Source: an uncultured Collinsella sp.
GTDB taxonomy: Bacteria; Actinomycetota; Coriobacteriia; Coriobacteriales; Coriobacteriaceae
Reading direction: 5' to 3'
NCBI GenBank assembly: GCA_902478985.1
Contig: CABSNH010000069.1
Coordinates: 1-8,099, forward strand
DNA: 8,099 bases
Numbering within the stretch: position 1 is the first letter of the stretch; each line of letters starts with the position of its first letter. The notes under the pieces were generated by a model, which was not told the origin of the DNA, searched no databases, and worked only from the letters and a program-made list of their open reading frames with translations. The translations under genes were made by a program, and so were the position numbers. Shown here one piece after another: positions 1-5,450 of this stretch.

Positions 1-47
1 CTACACCCTAGAGTTCGTCGGCAGCGTCAGATGTGTATAAGAGACAG
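1..47 (+). other. Illumina Nextera P5-side adapter (artefact)
   Basis: Not biological sequence. Bases 1-6 match the end of the P5 primer, 7-14 (CCTAGAGT) match a Nextera XT i5 index that I recall as S516, 15-28 match the Read 1 adapter, and 29-47 are the 19-bp Tn5 mosaic end AGATGTGTATAAGAGACAG. Genomic sequence starts at 48. The adapter supplies a false ATG at 33 that adds five spurious residues (MYKRQ) to the front of the truncated EttA frame, so any start codon here must be ignored. Confidence 0.98.
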
Positions 48-1025
48 CACCTCTATCCCTACAAGGGCAACTACTCCACGTATCTGGAGACCAAGGCCGC
101 CCGTATCGAGGCGCAGGGCAACCGTGACGCCAAGCTCGCCAAGCGCATGGAGGCCGAGCTCGAGTGGGTACGCAGCTCGCCCAAGGCTCGCCAGGCCAAG
201 AACAAGGCCCGTCTGGCTCGCTACGAGGAGATGGAGGCCGAGGCCCGCGCAAGCCAGAAGCTCGACTGGACCGACATCCGCATCCCTGTGGGCCCGCGTC
301 TGGGCAACAAGGTGCTCGAGGCCCATCATCTGCACAAGGAGTTCGATGGCCGCGTGCTCATCGATGACCTTTCGTTCACCCTGCCGCGCAACGGCATCGT
401 GGGCGTGATCGGTCCCAACGGCGTGGGCAAGACCACACTGTTCAAGACGATTGCGGGTCTGGAGCCGCTGACTTCGGGCGAGCTCGAGGTGGGCGAGACC
501 GTCAAGATCTCTTACGTCGACCAGAACCGTTCCGGCATCGACCCCGACAAGAACCTATGGGAGGTCGTCTCGGACGGCCTGGACCACATGATGGTCGGCG
601 AGACCGAGGTTCCGAGCCGCGCTTATGTGGCGAGCTTTGGCTTTAAGGGCCAGGACCAGCAGAAGCGCGCTGGCGTGCTCTCCGGCGGCGAGCGCAACCG
701 TCTGAACCTGGCACTCACGCTCAAGCAGGGCGGTAACCTGCTGCTCCTCGACGAGCCCACGAACGACCTCGACGTCGAGACGCTGTCCTCGCTCGAAGCG
801 GCGCTGCTCGAGTTCCCGGGCTGCTCGGTGGTCATTAGCCACGACCGTATGTTCCTGGACCGCGTCGCCACGCACATTCTGGCGTGGGAGGGCACCGACG
901 AAAATCCGGGCAACTGGTATTGGTTCGAGGGCAACTTCGAGGCCTATCAGGCCAACCGAATCGAGCGCCTGGGCGAGGACGCAGCCCAGCCGCATCGTAT
1001 TCACCGCAAGCTGACGCGTGACTAG
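48..1025 (+). CDS. ettA: Energy-dependent translational throttle protein EttA, C-terminal part (5'-truncated)
   Basis: ABC-F family ATPase. EttA binds the ribosomal E site and gates entry into elongation according to ATP/ADP level; it is cytoplasmic and is not a transporter. The last 325 residues are present of a family length near 555; the first ABC domain and most of its arm region are lost at the contig edge. What remains starts in the linker between the two ABC domains (YKGNYSTYLE, then the charged helical EWVRSSPKARQAKNKARLAR, residues 39-58). The second ABC domain follows: Walker A GPNGVGKTT (122-130), signature LSGGE (211-215), Walker B LLLLDEP with catalytic Glu236, D-loop NDLD, and switch His265 in ISHDR. 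The linker pattern and the ending (PHRIHRKLTRD) match EttA better than Uup or antibiotic-resistance ABC-F proteins. The stop TAG at 1023-1025 is followed within 11 nt by a terminator. The real start is outside the window. Confidence 0.95.
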   Translation, partial: HLYPYKGNYSTYLETKAARIEAQGNRDAKLAKRMEAELEWVRSSPKARQAKNKARLARYEEMEAEARASQKLDWTDIRIPVGPRLGNKVLEAHHLHKEFDGRVLIDDLSFTLPRNGIVGVIGPNGVGKTTLFKTIAGLEPLTSGELEVGETVKISYVDQNRSGIDPDKNLWEVVSDGLDHMMVGETEVPSRAYVASFGFKGQDQQKRAGVLSGGERNRLNLALTLKQGGNLLLLDEPTNDLDVETLSSLEAALLEFPGCSVVISHDRMFLDRVATHILAWEGTDENPGNWYWFEGNFEAYQANRIERLGEDAAQPHRIHRKLTRD

Positions 1026-1035
1026 TAGCAAGTAG

Positions 1036-1064
1036 AAAGGCCGCCACCAAGGGCGGCCTTTCTT
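1036..1064 (+). terminator. Intrinsic terminator of ettA
   Basis: A perfect 10-bp stem, AAAGGCCGCC (1036-1045) with GGCGGCCTTT (1052-1061), a 6-nt loop, and a short T-rich tail (TTTCTT). It lies 10 nt after the ettA stop and separates ettA from the AT-rich unit that follows. Confidence 0.9.
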
Positions 1065-1305
1065 GTAGCAATTGCACTGCAGCTATGCCCTGGCTGCTGG
1101 TTTGATTCATAATCAAAGTTATCTCTTTGGGATTAAAGCCCGTTTTTGCTATGAGTGATTTTCTAATTCCGTTTAAAACGTAAAGACGCATTGGGTTGCA
1201 AGGACATAAGCAAATCGAATTGAAATATAACCAGTGCTGTAACGTTACAAAAAAGATTATAGAATAGGAGTACCTTATAAGTCGCTTCTCTAGAAAGAAG
1301 AACAT
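1065..1305. other. AT-rich intergenic region upstream of the peptidase gene
   Basis: About 240 bases without a convincing gene. Base composition drops sharply just after the ettA terminator and stays low through the next two genes. Open frames crossing it on the minus strand are composites with no Shine-Dalgarno support and no recognisable product. It probably holds the peptidase promoter. I saw no tRNA, strong hairpin or insertion-sequence end in it, although its left edge could be an integration boundary. Confidence 0.6.
1260..1265 (+). promoter_or_regulatory. Possible -10 element for the peptidase/lipoprotein unit
   Basis: TAGAAT matches 5 of 6 consensus positions and lies 40 nt before the start codon at 1306. 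No good -35 hexamer sits 16-18 nt upstream. TATAAG at 1276-1281 is an alternative -10, also without a clear -35. The Shine-Dalgarno for 1306 is modest (GAAAGAAG at 1293-1300, 5 nt spacing). Confidence 0.35.
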
Positions 1306-2433
1306 ATGCTTTCGCGTCGTCGTTTTCTGCAACTTGTCGCGTCTTCAATTGTCGCCTTAGCCGCACGTCCGAAAGAGGTTTTTGCTTCGACGGGCAATAT
1401 TGATGGTGAGCAGATACAATTTACTTCTGAAATTGCGCAAGAGCTTGCCGATAAATATATAAAGGGACTCCTCGGCTATTCGTATACGCCTTCTGACCCT
1501 ATTCCTTTTGTAGATGTTGATGGGTCCCCGCTTGGTTACATTGTTCCGGTTGTGACATCCAATAGAGCCGCGGGCTATTTGGTTTTAGATGCTTCAGATG
1601 ATGAAATACTTACGGGATATCGTTTTGGAGACGGCTTAGTCAGCCCTATGGATCGGGGAGGAGATCTTGGTGTCGAGTCTTATTCTTTCAATAACCCAGT
1701 CGTAATGATCAATCCATTCGAATTCGGCGTGCAATCTTTGGACGGTTCAATAACAACAAATTGCGGAAGAACAATCCCGGCTGTTTCCATAGAAGGACGG
1801 CCTGTCGTTTTATCGAATAAACCTTCAAGCTGGAACGATGTTGTAATTTACGCAACTCAAATGCAGGATTACACAGTATCTGGATTTCGTTCCATTTCTC
1901 AGTTTATGTCATATGATGAAAGCGAGATTAAGAGGCTTACCGCCCACTATGCTTGTATGGTGACAGCTTTTTCGAACGTTGCGGAACTGTATGGCATTGC
2001 CAATTTATATAGCGACCCTTCGCAATATATGCAGATATGGAGTTACACCAATACCCATGCTCTTTCCGATGAAGAACAGACTGTTCCCGGCGTTGTTTTG
2101 GGTGGAACGCCGATATCAACCTGTGCAACGGGGTTTACAAATTACTGCGCAAGCAGAGGAAGTACTCTTATCGCCCGCACTGTCTCCTCTCCGGCTATCG
2201 CGAGCATTCAAAATGAGATTAACTCTAATAGACCGAATGTTTTACATGCGAGTTTGTACAACGGATCAGCCCATTCTGTAACAGCGGAGGCTTACGCCAC
2301 ACTTACTGGTAAGAAAACTGGAGAGACAAGGCAGATGATTGGCATAGCGGACGGCTGGAATTCATCTTTATCCTTCCTGAAGTATGATCAGAGCTATTAT
2401 GCGTGGACTTATGGAACGACTTTTTCGAAGTAG
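1306..2433 (+). CDS. Tat-exported cysteine-peptidase-like protein (C39/C10-like fold) with propeptide-like region
   Basis: 375 residues. The N-terminus is a textbook twin-arginine signal: SRRRFLQ at 3-9, a moderately hydrophobic stretch (about 9-20), basic residues Arg21 and Lys23 before the cut site, and probable cleavage after VFA (25-27). Residues about 35-115 look like the prodomain of streptopain-type peptidases: helix, then strands, with GYLVLDASDDEILTGY (90-105) recalling the family's pattern around GFVIVSGD. The mature region fits a papain-like enzyme: Cys217 in HYACMVTAFSNVAELYG heads the catalytic helix, followed by YTNTHA (247-252) and TGFTNYCASRG (275-285), then His323 in GSAHSVTAEAY, and Asp349 in IADGWN as likely third residue. 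It may be a secreted or wall-associated protease, amidase or transglutaminase-like enzyme; the substrate is unknown. The usual Cys-Gly-Pro is Cys-Met-Val here, so activity is not assured. Its codons are AT-richer than the neighbours, suggesting transfer. The last codons overlap the lipoprotein gene, implying coupled translation. The family assignment is inferred from motifs; the start ATG is the only plausible one. Confidence 0.75.
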   Translation: MLSRRRFLQLVASSIVALAARPKEVFASTGNIDGEQIQFTSEIAQELADKYIKGLLGYSYTPSDPIPFVDVDGSPLGYIVPVVTSNRAAGYLVLDASDDEILTGYRFGDGLVSPMDRGGDLGVESYSFNNPVVMINPFEFGVQSLDGSITTNCGRTIPAVSIEGRPVVLSNKPSSWNDVVIYATQMQDYTVSGFRSISQFMSYDESEIKRLTAHYACMVTAFSNVAELYGIANLYSDPSQYMQIWSYTNTHALSDEEQTVPGVVLGGTPISTCATGFTNYCASRGSTLIARTVSSPAIASIQNEINSNRPNVLHASLYNGSAHSVTAEAYATLTGKKTGETRQMIGIADGWNSSLSFLKYDQSYYAWTYGTTFSK

Positions 2434-2803
2434 GGCGATTCGTCTAGCCCTGTCTTTGGTGCTGATGGCTTCATTGGTGGGCTGTTCAACAAAGGAAGAG
2501 ATATCGCGCGGAGGTTCCGGAGAAGTGACTGCGACAGACTCAGGTTCATTAGAAATAGCTGGCGGGCATGCCGATGTGATGTTACAAGGAAAAGGCGTGC
2601 TTAGGTCGGTTGATGCTGAAGACGCTGTCTGCTCAATAGAGGATTTAAAGACAGGTGAAACTGCACCGTACCGAGTCTCAGATAATGCTGCGAATATGAT
2701 TGAGTCGATACCGACTGGAGCGCAGGTTTCTTTTAGATACTTTGCTCCGCAACTTGAGGATGAGCTTGCTTCTCTGGTGTCTATATGCACCGATGACAAC
2801 TAA
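2411..2803 (+). CDS. Small lipoprotein, possible OB-fold-like domain
   Basis: 130 residues from the ATG at 2411. The signal has a basic n-region (MERLFRSR), a hydrophobic core, and a lipobox SLVGC with the lipidated Cys at residue 25, so the product should be anchored to the outer face of the membrane. A Ser/Gly/Thr-rich tether (26-50) follows, then a compact domain of about 70 residues (GKGVLRSVDAEDAVCSIEDL, then a segment ending in GAQVSFRYF). The spacing G-x-V-x-S-V-D, then I-x-x-L, then G-x-x-V-x-F resembles small OB-type beta-barrels such as CusF, but the CusF metal ligands are absent. This is pattern reading only. In-frame ATGs at 2384 and 2399 give longer n-regions; none of the three has a good Shine-Dalgarno, which fits coupling to the overlapping peptidase gene (23 nt overlap from 2411). 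The gene shares the AT-rich style of the peptidase. A role as partner, inhibitor or tether of the peptidase is inferred from position. Confidence 0.75.
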   Translation: MERLFRSRAIRLALSLVLMASLVGCSTKEEISRGGSGEVTATDSGSLEIAGGHADVMLQGKGVLRSVDAEDAVCSIEDLKTGETAPYRVSDNAANMIESIPTGAQVSFRYFAPQLEDELASLVSICTDDN

Positions 2804-2816
2804 AAGGCCTGAATTC

Positions 2817-2858
2817 AAAAGGCCTCGGATGGTCAATTGGCTATCCGAGGCCTTTTTT
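2817..2858. terminator. Bidirectional intrinsic terminator between convergent genes
   Basis: AAAAGGCCTCGGAT (2817-2830) pairs perfectly with ATCCGAGGCCTTTT (2843-2856), with two further closing pairs (one G-U) and an 8-nt loop. The plus strand ends in six Ts (2853-2858); the minus-strand copy ends in four. It serves the lipoprotein gene and the convergent gene whose stop codon (2857-2859) lies in its base. A second copy of AAAAGGCCT at 2802-2810 could act as an alternative 5' arm. Confidence 0.92.
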
Positions 2859-4164
2859 ACTCGACCGGGGCTTCGACCTTGTCGATGCCCCAGGCGGCTC
2901 CGAGACCGCCGGTGGTGTTGCGGCGGATGCGCACGGTAACCTCGCGGCGCTCGCCGGCCTGCGTGTAGCGCAGGGGGAAGCTTGCGCGGTTTCGCGCGGC
3001 CTCGATGGTACCGCGCTCGCGGGCGATCCAGTAGTACTCGCCGACAATGCCGAGGGTATCGGCGCCGTAGGGGAGATAGGTCGACAGCTGGTGCAGAAGC
3101 GGGCCGGGGCAGAAGACCTCGGTTGCGAAATCGACGGGGAAGTCCTCGGGGATGGCGGGCGCTACGGGTGCGGGGGTTGGGGCCTCTGCGAGTACCGAAG
3201 CCGGTGCCGGTGCGGGAATTTGGTCGCAAGCAGAGGCGGGCACGGATTCGATGACGGGTGCGGGCTCCAGCGTCGCTTCCGGCGTGATCGTGGAATCTGC
3301 GGGCTCCTCGGTGACGGGTGCGTCTACAGCTGCGGTTTTAACCTCAACCTGCGTCGCGTTCTCGTTCTCGACGCTCGACTTTGCCTCGATGGGTGTGGAT
3401 GCCATGGTGGTTATGCCGGCGTTTACGTTCTCGGGGTCATAGACGACCGTGAGCGAAATGGCGGGCTGCGGCGTCTCGGGCTCCGGCGTCGACTCGGTGG
3501 CGTCTTGATCGTCGGGCTCGTCGGGTTGATCGTCCTCGGGCTCGTCGCCAAAGACATCGCTGTTTTGGAACGCAGACGTCTCGGGTTGGTTGGCGGCTTC
3601 TTCGGCTGTCGACTTGGGAGCCTCGTTGAGCTCAGCAGTGGCTTCCTGCTCGGATATGACTACGGGCTCGGTCGTGGCAGCGATTTCGGTTTCGGCTTCT
3701 GCCGTTACCTCAATAGCGACTTCGATCTCTGTCTCGGGCTCGGGTTCCGGCACGACTTCAACCATGGCTTCGGGCTCGGGACGCTTAACGTGCTTGGGGC
3801 GCACGGCCTTGAGGTCCTTCTCGCCGCGCTTTTTCTTTTTGTAGGACTGCTTGGCGCCCTTGGCAGCTTTGGGCTTGTCCTCGCCTTTGGCAAGGGCGGC
3901 ATCCCAAGCCTCGTTGGCGATGACGGTGGCATACAGGCGACCGCCCTTAAAGACAGTCAGCTTAATGCAGTCGTCGAGCTCCTCGAGCAGCTCGCGCGTG
4001 GACTCAAAGCCCAGGTCATATGCGACCATGTCACCAGCGGCGAGTGCCTCCTCGACCTGCGTCATAAACGTTTGCTTGCCGCACCCAATCGCGTCGCGCA
4101 GCAGGCGATACAGATAGATGTGGTTGCCCAGCGATAGCGTGGGCTTAACTATTGTCTTGCTCAT
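2857..4164 (-). CDS. Uncharacterised protein: possible LOTUS/OST-HTH-like N-terminal domain, long Pro/Glu-rich linker, conserved-looking C-terminal domain
   Basis: 435 residues from the start at 4164. An upstream in-frame ATG (4236) is rejected because AAGAGGAG (4172-4179) sits 7 nt before 4164. No signal peptide or membrane segment, so cytoplasmic. Residues about 12-95 form a globular alpha/beta domain (IYLYRLLRDAIG ... YDLGFESTRELLEELDDCIKL ... GGRLYATV). Its order, helices then a G-[FY]-x-S-x-x-x-LL-x-x-L segment then a beta hairpin, resembles LOTUS/OST-HTH RNA-binding winged helices; this is inference. Residues 96-128 are strongly basic (KKKKRG and further Lys/Arg), as in nucleic-acid-binding tails. 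Residues 129-338 are low-complexity Pro/Glu/Ala/Thr/Val and acidic, probably disordered. Residues 339-435 look folded (FPVDFATEVF ... YYWIARERGTIEAARNRASF ... VRIRRNTTGGLGAAWGID); I do not recognise this domain. Codon use matches the GC-rich host. Monocistronic by flanking signals. It could be an RNA-associated scaffold, or an unrelated two-domain protein. Confidence 0.85.
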   Translation of the reverse strand: MSKTIVKPTLSLGNHIYLYRLLRDAIGCGKQTFMTQVEEALAAGDMVAYDLGFESTRELLEELDDCIKLTVFKGGRLYATVIANEAWDAALAKGEDKPKAAKGAKQSYKKKKRGEKDLKAVRPKHVKRPEPEAMVEVVPEPEPETEIEVAIEVTAEAETEIAATTEPVVISEQEATAELNEAPKSTAEEAANQPETSAFQNSDVFGDEPEDDQPDEPDDQDATESTPEPETPQPAISLTVVYDPENVNAGITTMASTPIEAKSSVENENATQVEVKTAAVDAPVTEEPADSTITPEATLEPAPVIESVPASACDQIPAPAPASVLAEAPTPAPVAPAIPEDFPVDFATEVFCPGPLLHQLSTYLPYGADTLGIVGEYYWIARERGTIEAARNRASFPLRYTQAGERREVTVRIRRNTTGGLGAAWGIDKVEAPVE

Positions 4165-4171
4165 GGCAAAT

Positions 4172-4198
4172 CTCCTCTTTACACACCAAAGCATCTTA
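4172..4198 (-). promoter_or_regulatory. Extended -10 promoter and ribosome binding site of the 435-residue gene
   Basis: Read on the minus strand, TGG followed by TAAGAT (hexamer at 4193-4198) forms an extended -10 about 30 nt before the start codon. No strong -35 is visible, which extended -10 promoters tolerate. The Shine-Dalgarno AAGAGGAG (4172-4179) is strong, with 7 nt spacing, and fixes the start at 4164. The promoter lies after the hairpin at 4236-4268, so this gene appears to be transcribed separately from the membrane-protein gene upstream. Confidence 0.5.
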
Positions 4199-4235
4199 CC
4201 ATCGCGCGGGGCTTGCCATCTCGTCGCCCAAGGCA

Positions 4236-4268
4236 AACGGGCGCGACCGTTGCCGGTTCGCGCCCGTT
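4236..4268 (-). terminator. GC-rich hairpin, probable terminator of the membrane-protein gene
   Basis: AACGGGCGCGA (4236-4246) pairs perfectly with TCGCGCCCGTT (4258-4268), 11 bp, with an inner CC/GG extension around a small loop. It lies 34 nt past the stop codon at 4303. On the minus strand the tail is a weak T-run (GTTTGCCTT), so termination may be partial; the plus-strand tail is poorer. Confidence 0.7.
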
Positions 4269-4302
4269 ATGCAGGTCGGTTATCTATGAGGGGCAAACGT
4301 GC

Positions 4303-5247
4303 TTAGTTGCCCGATGCCGTGTCTTGGCTCGAGCTGTCTGATGCCGTGCCGGAAGCGGTTCCGCTCGAGCTGTTGGTGTTGCTATTGTCGGTAGATCCCG
4401 TGCCCGATGCATTGCCGCTCGTCTGGTCGCCTGTGCTCGGTTGAGAGCCGTCAGTCGTTTGGCTTGAGTCGGTCGTGCTGGATTGCGTGCCGCCGCTGTT
4501 CGCAGAGGAATCAGCGCTCTGCGACTGATCAGGGGTGTTCGAGGACGAGTCGGTGGATGCGGAGGTGCCCTGCGAGTCGTCCTGCTGGCTTTGCGATGGA
4601 CCAGTGCTATCCGCGTCGTGCTCGGTCGTATGCGACGAAAGGATCGGCTCGGGGCGCTCGCCCAGGCCCTCGCCGGCGGTGGTGATAAGGATGGCACCGG
4701 TGCAGGTGATGACCGCGACGATGGCGATGGCGATCGAGAAGATGATGACCTTCTTTTGCGTCTGGCTGCGCTCTGCCGCCGCCTTGGCGCGCAGGCTGTT
4801 GGGAGCGACGCGTGCCGTGGTCGCGCGCCCTGCAATCTGGCGCATCTCCTGGGTAGTCGCGGCGCCGCCTAAGTGCTCCTCGGCATTAAATTCAACGGGC
4901 TCATAGGCGCCGGCGGGGTAGTCGACGTCGGCGTGCGTACCTTTGAGGGCTTTGGCGCTGGCAGAGATAAAGTGGCGGTAGACCTGCGAGGACACAACGG
5001 TGATGACCGAGCTCACGGCGGCGCCAATTACTGAACCGGCAATACCAATCTTGGAAGCAAGCGCGACGCTCGTGGCGGCGGCTGCGGCGCCGGCGATGAT
5101 CTGGGGAATGGAAATGTCATCGAACAGGCCCTTTTTGGGCGCGATGGCCATGGTCTGTCCGATGGAATGGTTTTCGTGAACGCCGTTGTTGAGCGCGGCT
5201 GGTGTCATGACGCGCGTGCGCGGCGCGTCGGTGTACTTGGTTGTCAT
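4303..5247 (-). CDS. Uncharacterised membrane protein with Ser/Thr/Asp-rich extracytoplasmic tail
   Basis: 314 residues from the ATG at 5247, chosen because a GGAGGG Shine-Dalgarno lies 6 nt upstream; an earlier in-frame ATG at 5343 has none. No classical signal peptide. Residues 46-90 are a Gly/Ala/Ser/Val-rich hydrophobic stretch (PQIIAGAAAAATSVALAS ... AGSVIGAAVSSVITVV), long enough for a two-helix hairpin. Residues 91-166 are polar with many Arg/Lys, so probably cytoplasmic. Residues 167-191 are a clear membrane helix preceded by KK. The last 123 residues are Ser, Thr, Asp, Gln, Asn and Gly, with no Lys or Arg after Arg198. By the positive-inside rule this tail is outside and could be a flexible, acidic, possibly glycosylated stalk. 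There is no sortase motif or catalytic residue pattern. I recall similar GAxxAAxT / AGSVxGAAxxS hydrophobic segments in hypothetical actinobacterial membrane proteins, but I cannot name a family. GC-rich like the host. Confidence 0.85.
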   Translation of the reverse strand: MTTKYTDAPRTRVMTPAALNNGVHENHSIGQTMAIAPKKGLFDDISIPQIIAGAAAAATSVALASKIGIAGSVIGAAVSSVITVVSSQVYRHFISASAKALKGTHADVDYPAGAYEPVEFNAEEHLGGAATTQEMRQIAGRATTARVAPNSLRAKAAAERSQTQKKVIIFSIAIAIVAVITCTGAILITTAGEGLGERPEPILSSHTTEHDADSTGPSQSQQDDSQGTSASTDSSSNTPDQSQSADSSANSGGTQSSTTDSSQTTDGSQPSTGDQTSGNASGTGSTDNSNTNSSSGTASGTASDSSSQDTASGN

Positions 5248-5356
5248 ACGGGGCCCTCCCGGTGTAAATCTGCTTCGTTTCATGTAGCCATCAGGGTACC
5301 CACCAGATGTGAATCGTACGTGACATTTAACAGATACCATCAACTCATCAATAGCT

Positions 5357-5369
5357 CACCAAGTTGGTG
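5357..5369. promoter_or_regulatory. Small perfect dyad, possible operator upstream of nadE
   Basis: CACCAA-G-TTGGTG is a perfect 6-bp inverted repeat around a single base, ending 27 nt before the presumed nadE -10. That position suits a repressor or activator site. Short arms make a chance occurrence quite possible; no known regulator motif is assigned. Confidence 0.25.
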
Positions 5370-5396
5370 GGATGCGGTTACACCCGGCGGTTGAAC

Positions 5397-5443
5397 TACA
5401 ATAGGGCTTGCTAATTGTTGTGAATGGCGTCTACGCACGGGAG
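5397..5443 (+). promoter_or_regulatory. nadE -10 element and ribosome binding site
   Basis: TACAAT (5397-5402) matches 5 of 6 consensus positions and lies 48 nt before the start at 5451. The -35 region is weak: TTACAC at 5378-5383 is only 13 nt away. The Shine-Dalgarno GGGAG (5439-5443) with 7 nt spacing selects the ATG at 5451 over the in-frame ATG at 5424, which has no such site. Confidence 0.5.
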
Positions 5444-5450
5444 CATTCTT

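Larger units (their letters stand above)
5248..5450. other. Divergent intergenic region between the membrane-protein gene and nadE
   Basis: About 200 bases that should hold promoters for both directions. The nadE side has TACAAT at 5397-5402. On the minus side, candidate boxes such as TTAAAT and TACGAT lie 60-90 nt before 5247, but none has a well-spaced -35. A perfect 8-bp palindrome, GGGTACCC (5294-5301), and an operator-like dyad (5357-5369) are present. No small gene is supported here. Confidence 0.55.

Noticed and set aside
33..47. An ATG start for EttA near the left edge
   Set aside because: The codons are adapter sequence; the true start lies outside the window.
29..47. Tn5 mosaic ends (here and at 8055-8073) as evidence of a natural transposon
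   Set aside because: The hyperactive mosaic end joined to sequencing primers and index barcodes is a library artefact.
835..1332. A minus-strand open frame spanning the end of ettA and the AT-rich intergenic region
   Set aside because: Composite of antisense ettA and intergenic sequence with no start signal; composition changes abruptly within it.
1065..2816. Insertion sequence or transposon as the source of the AT-rich island
   Set aside because: No transposase, integrase, terminal inverted repeat or target duplication was visible; only composition suggests transfer.
3220..3780. Tandem repeat array or CRISPR in the low-complexity stretch of the 435-residue gene
   Set aside because: The similarity is codon-level Pro/Glu/Ser repetition; there is no constant repeat unit with regular unique spacers.
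3091..4137. A 348-residue plus-strand open frame, rich in Gly, Leu and Arg, opposite the 435-residue gene
   Set aside because: It is the reverse-strand shadow of the Pro/Glu/Ala-rich linker; no Shine-Dalgarno, no domain, and the minus-strand gene has a strong start site.
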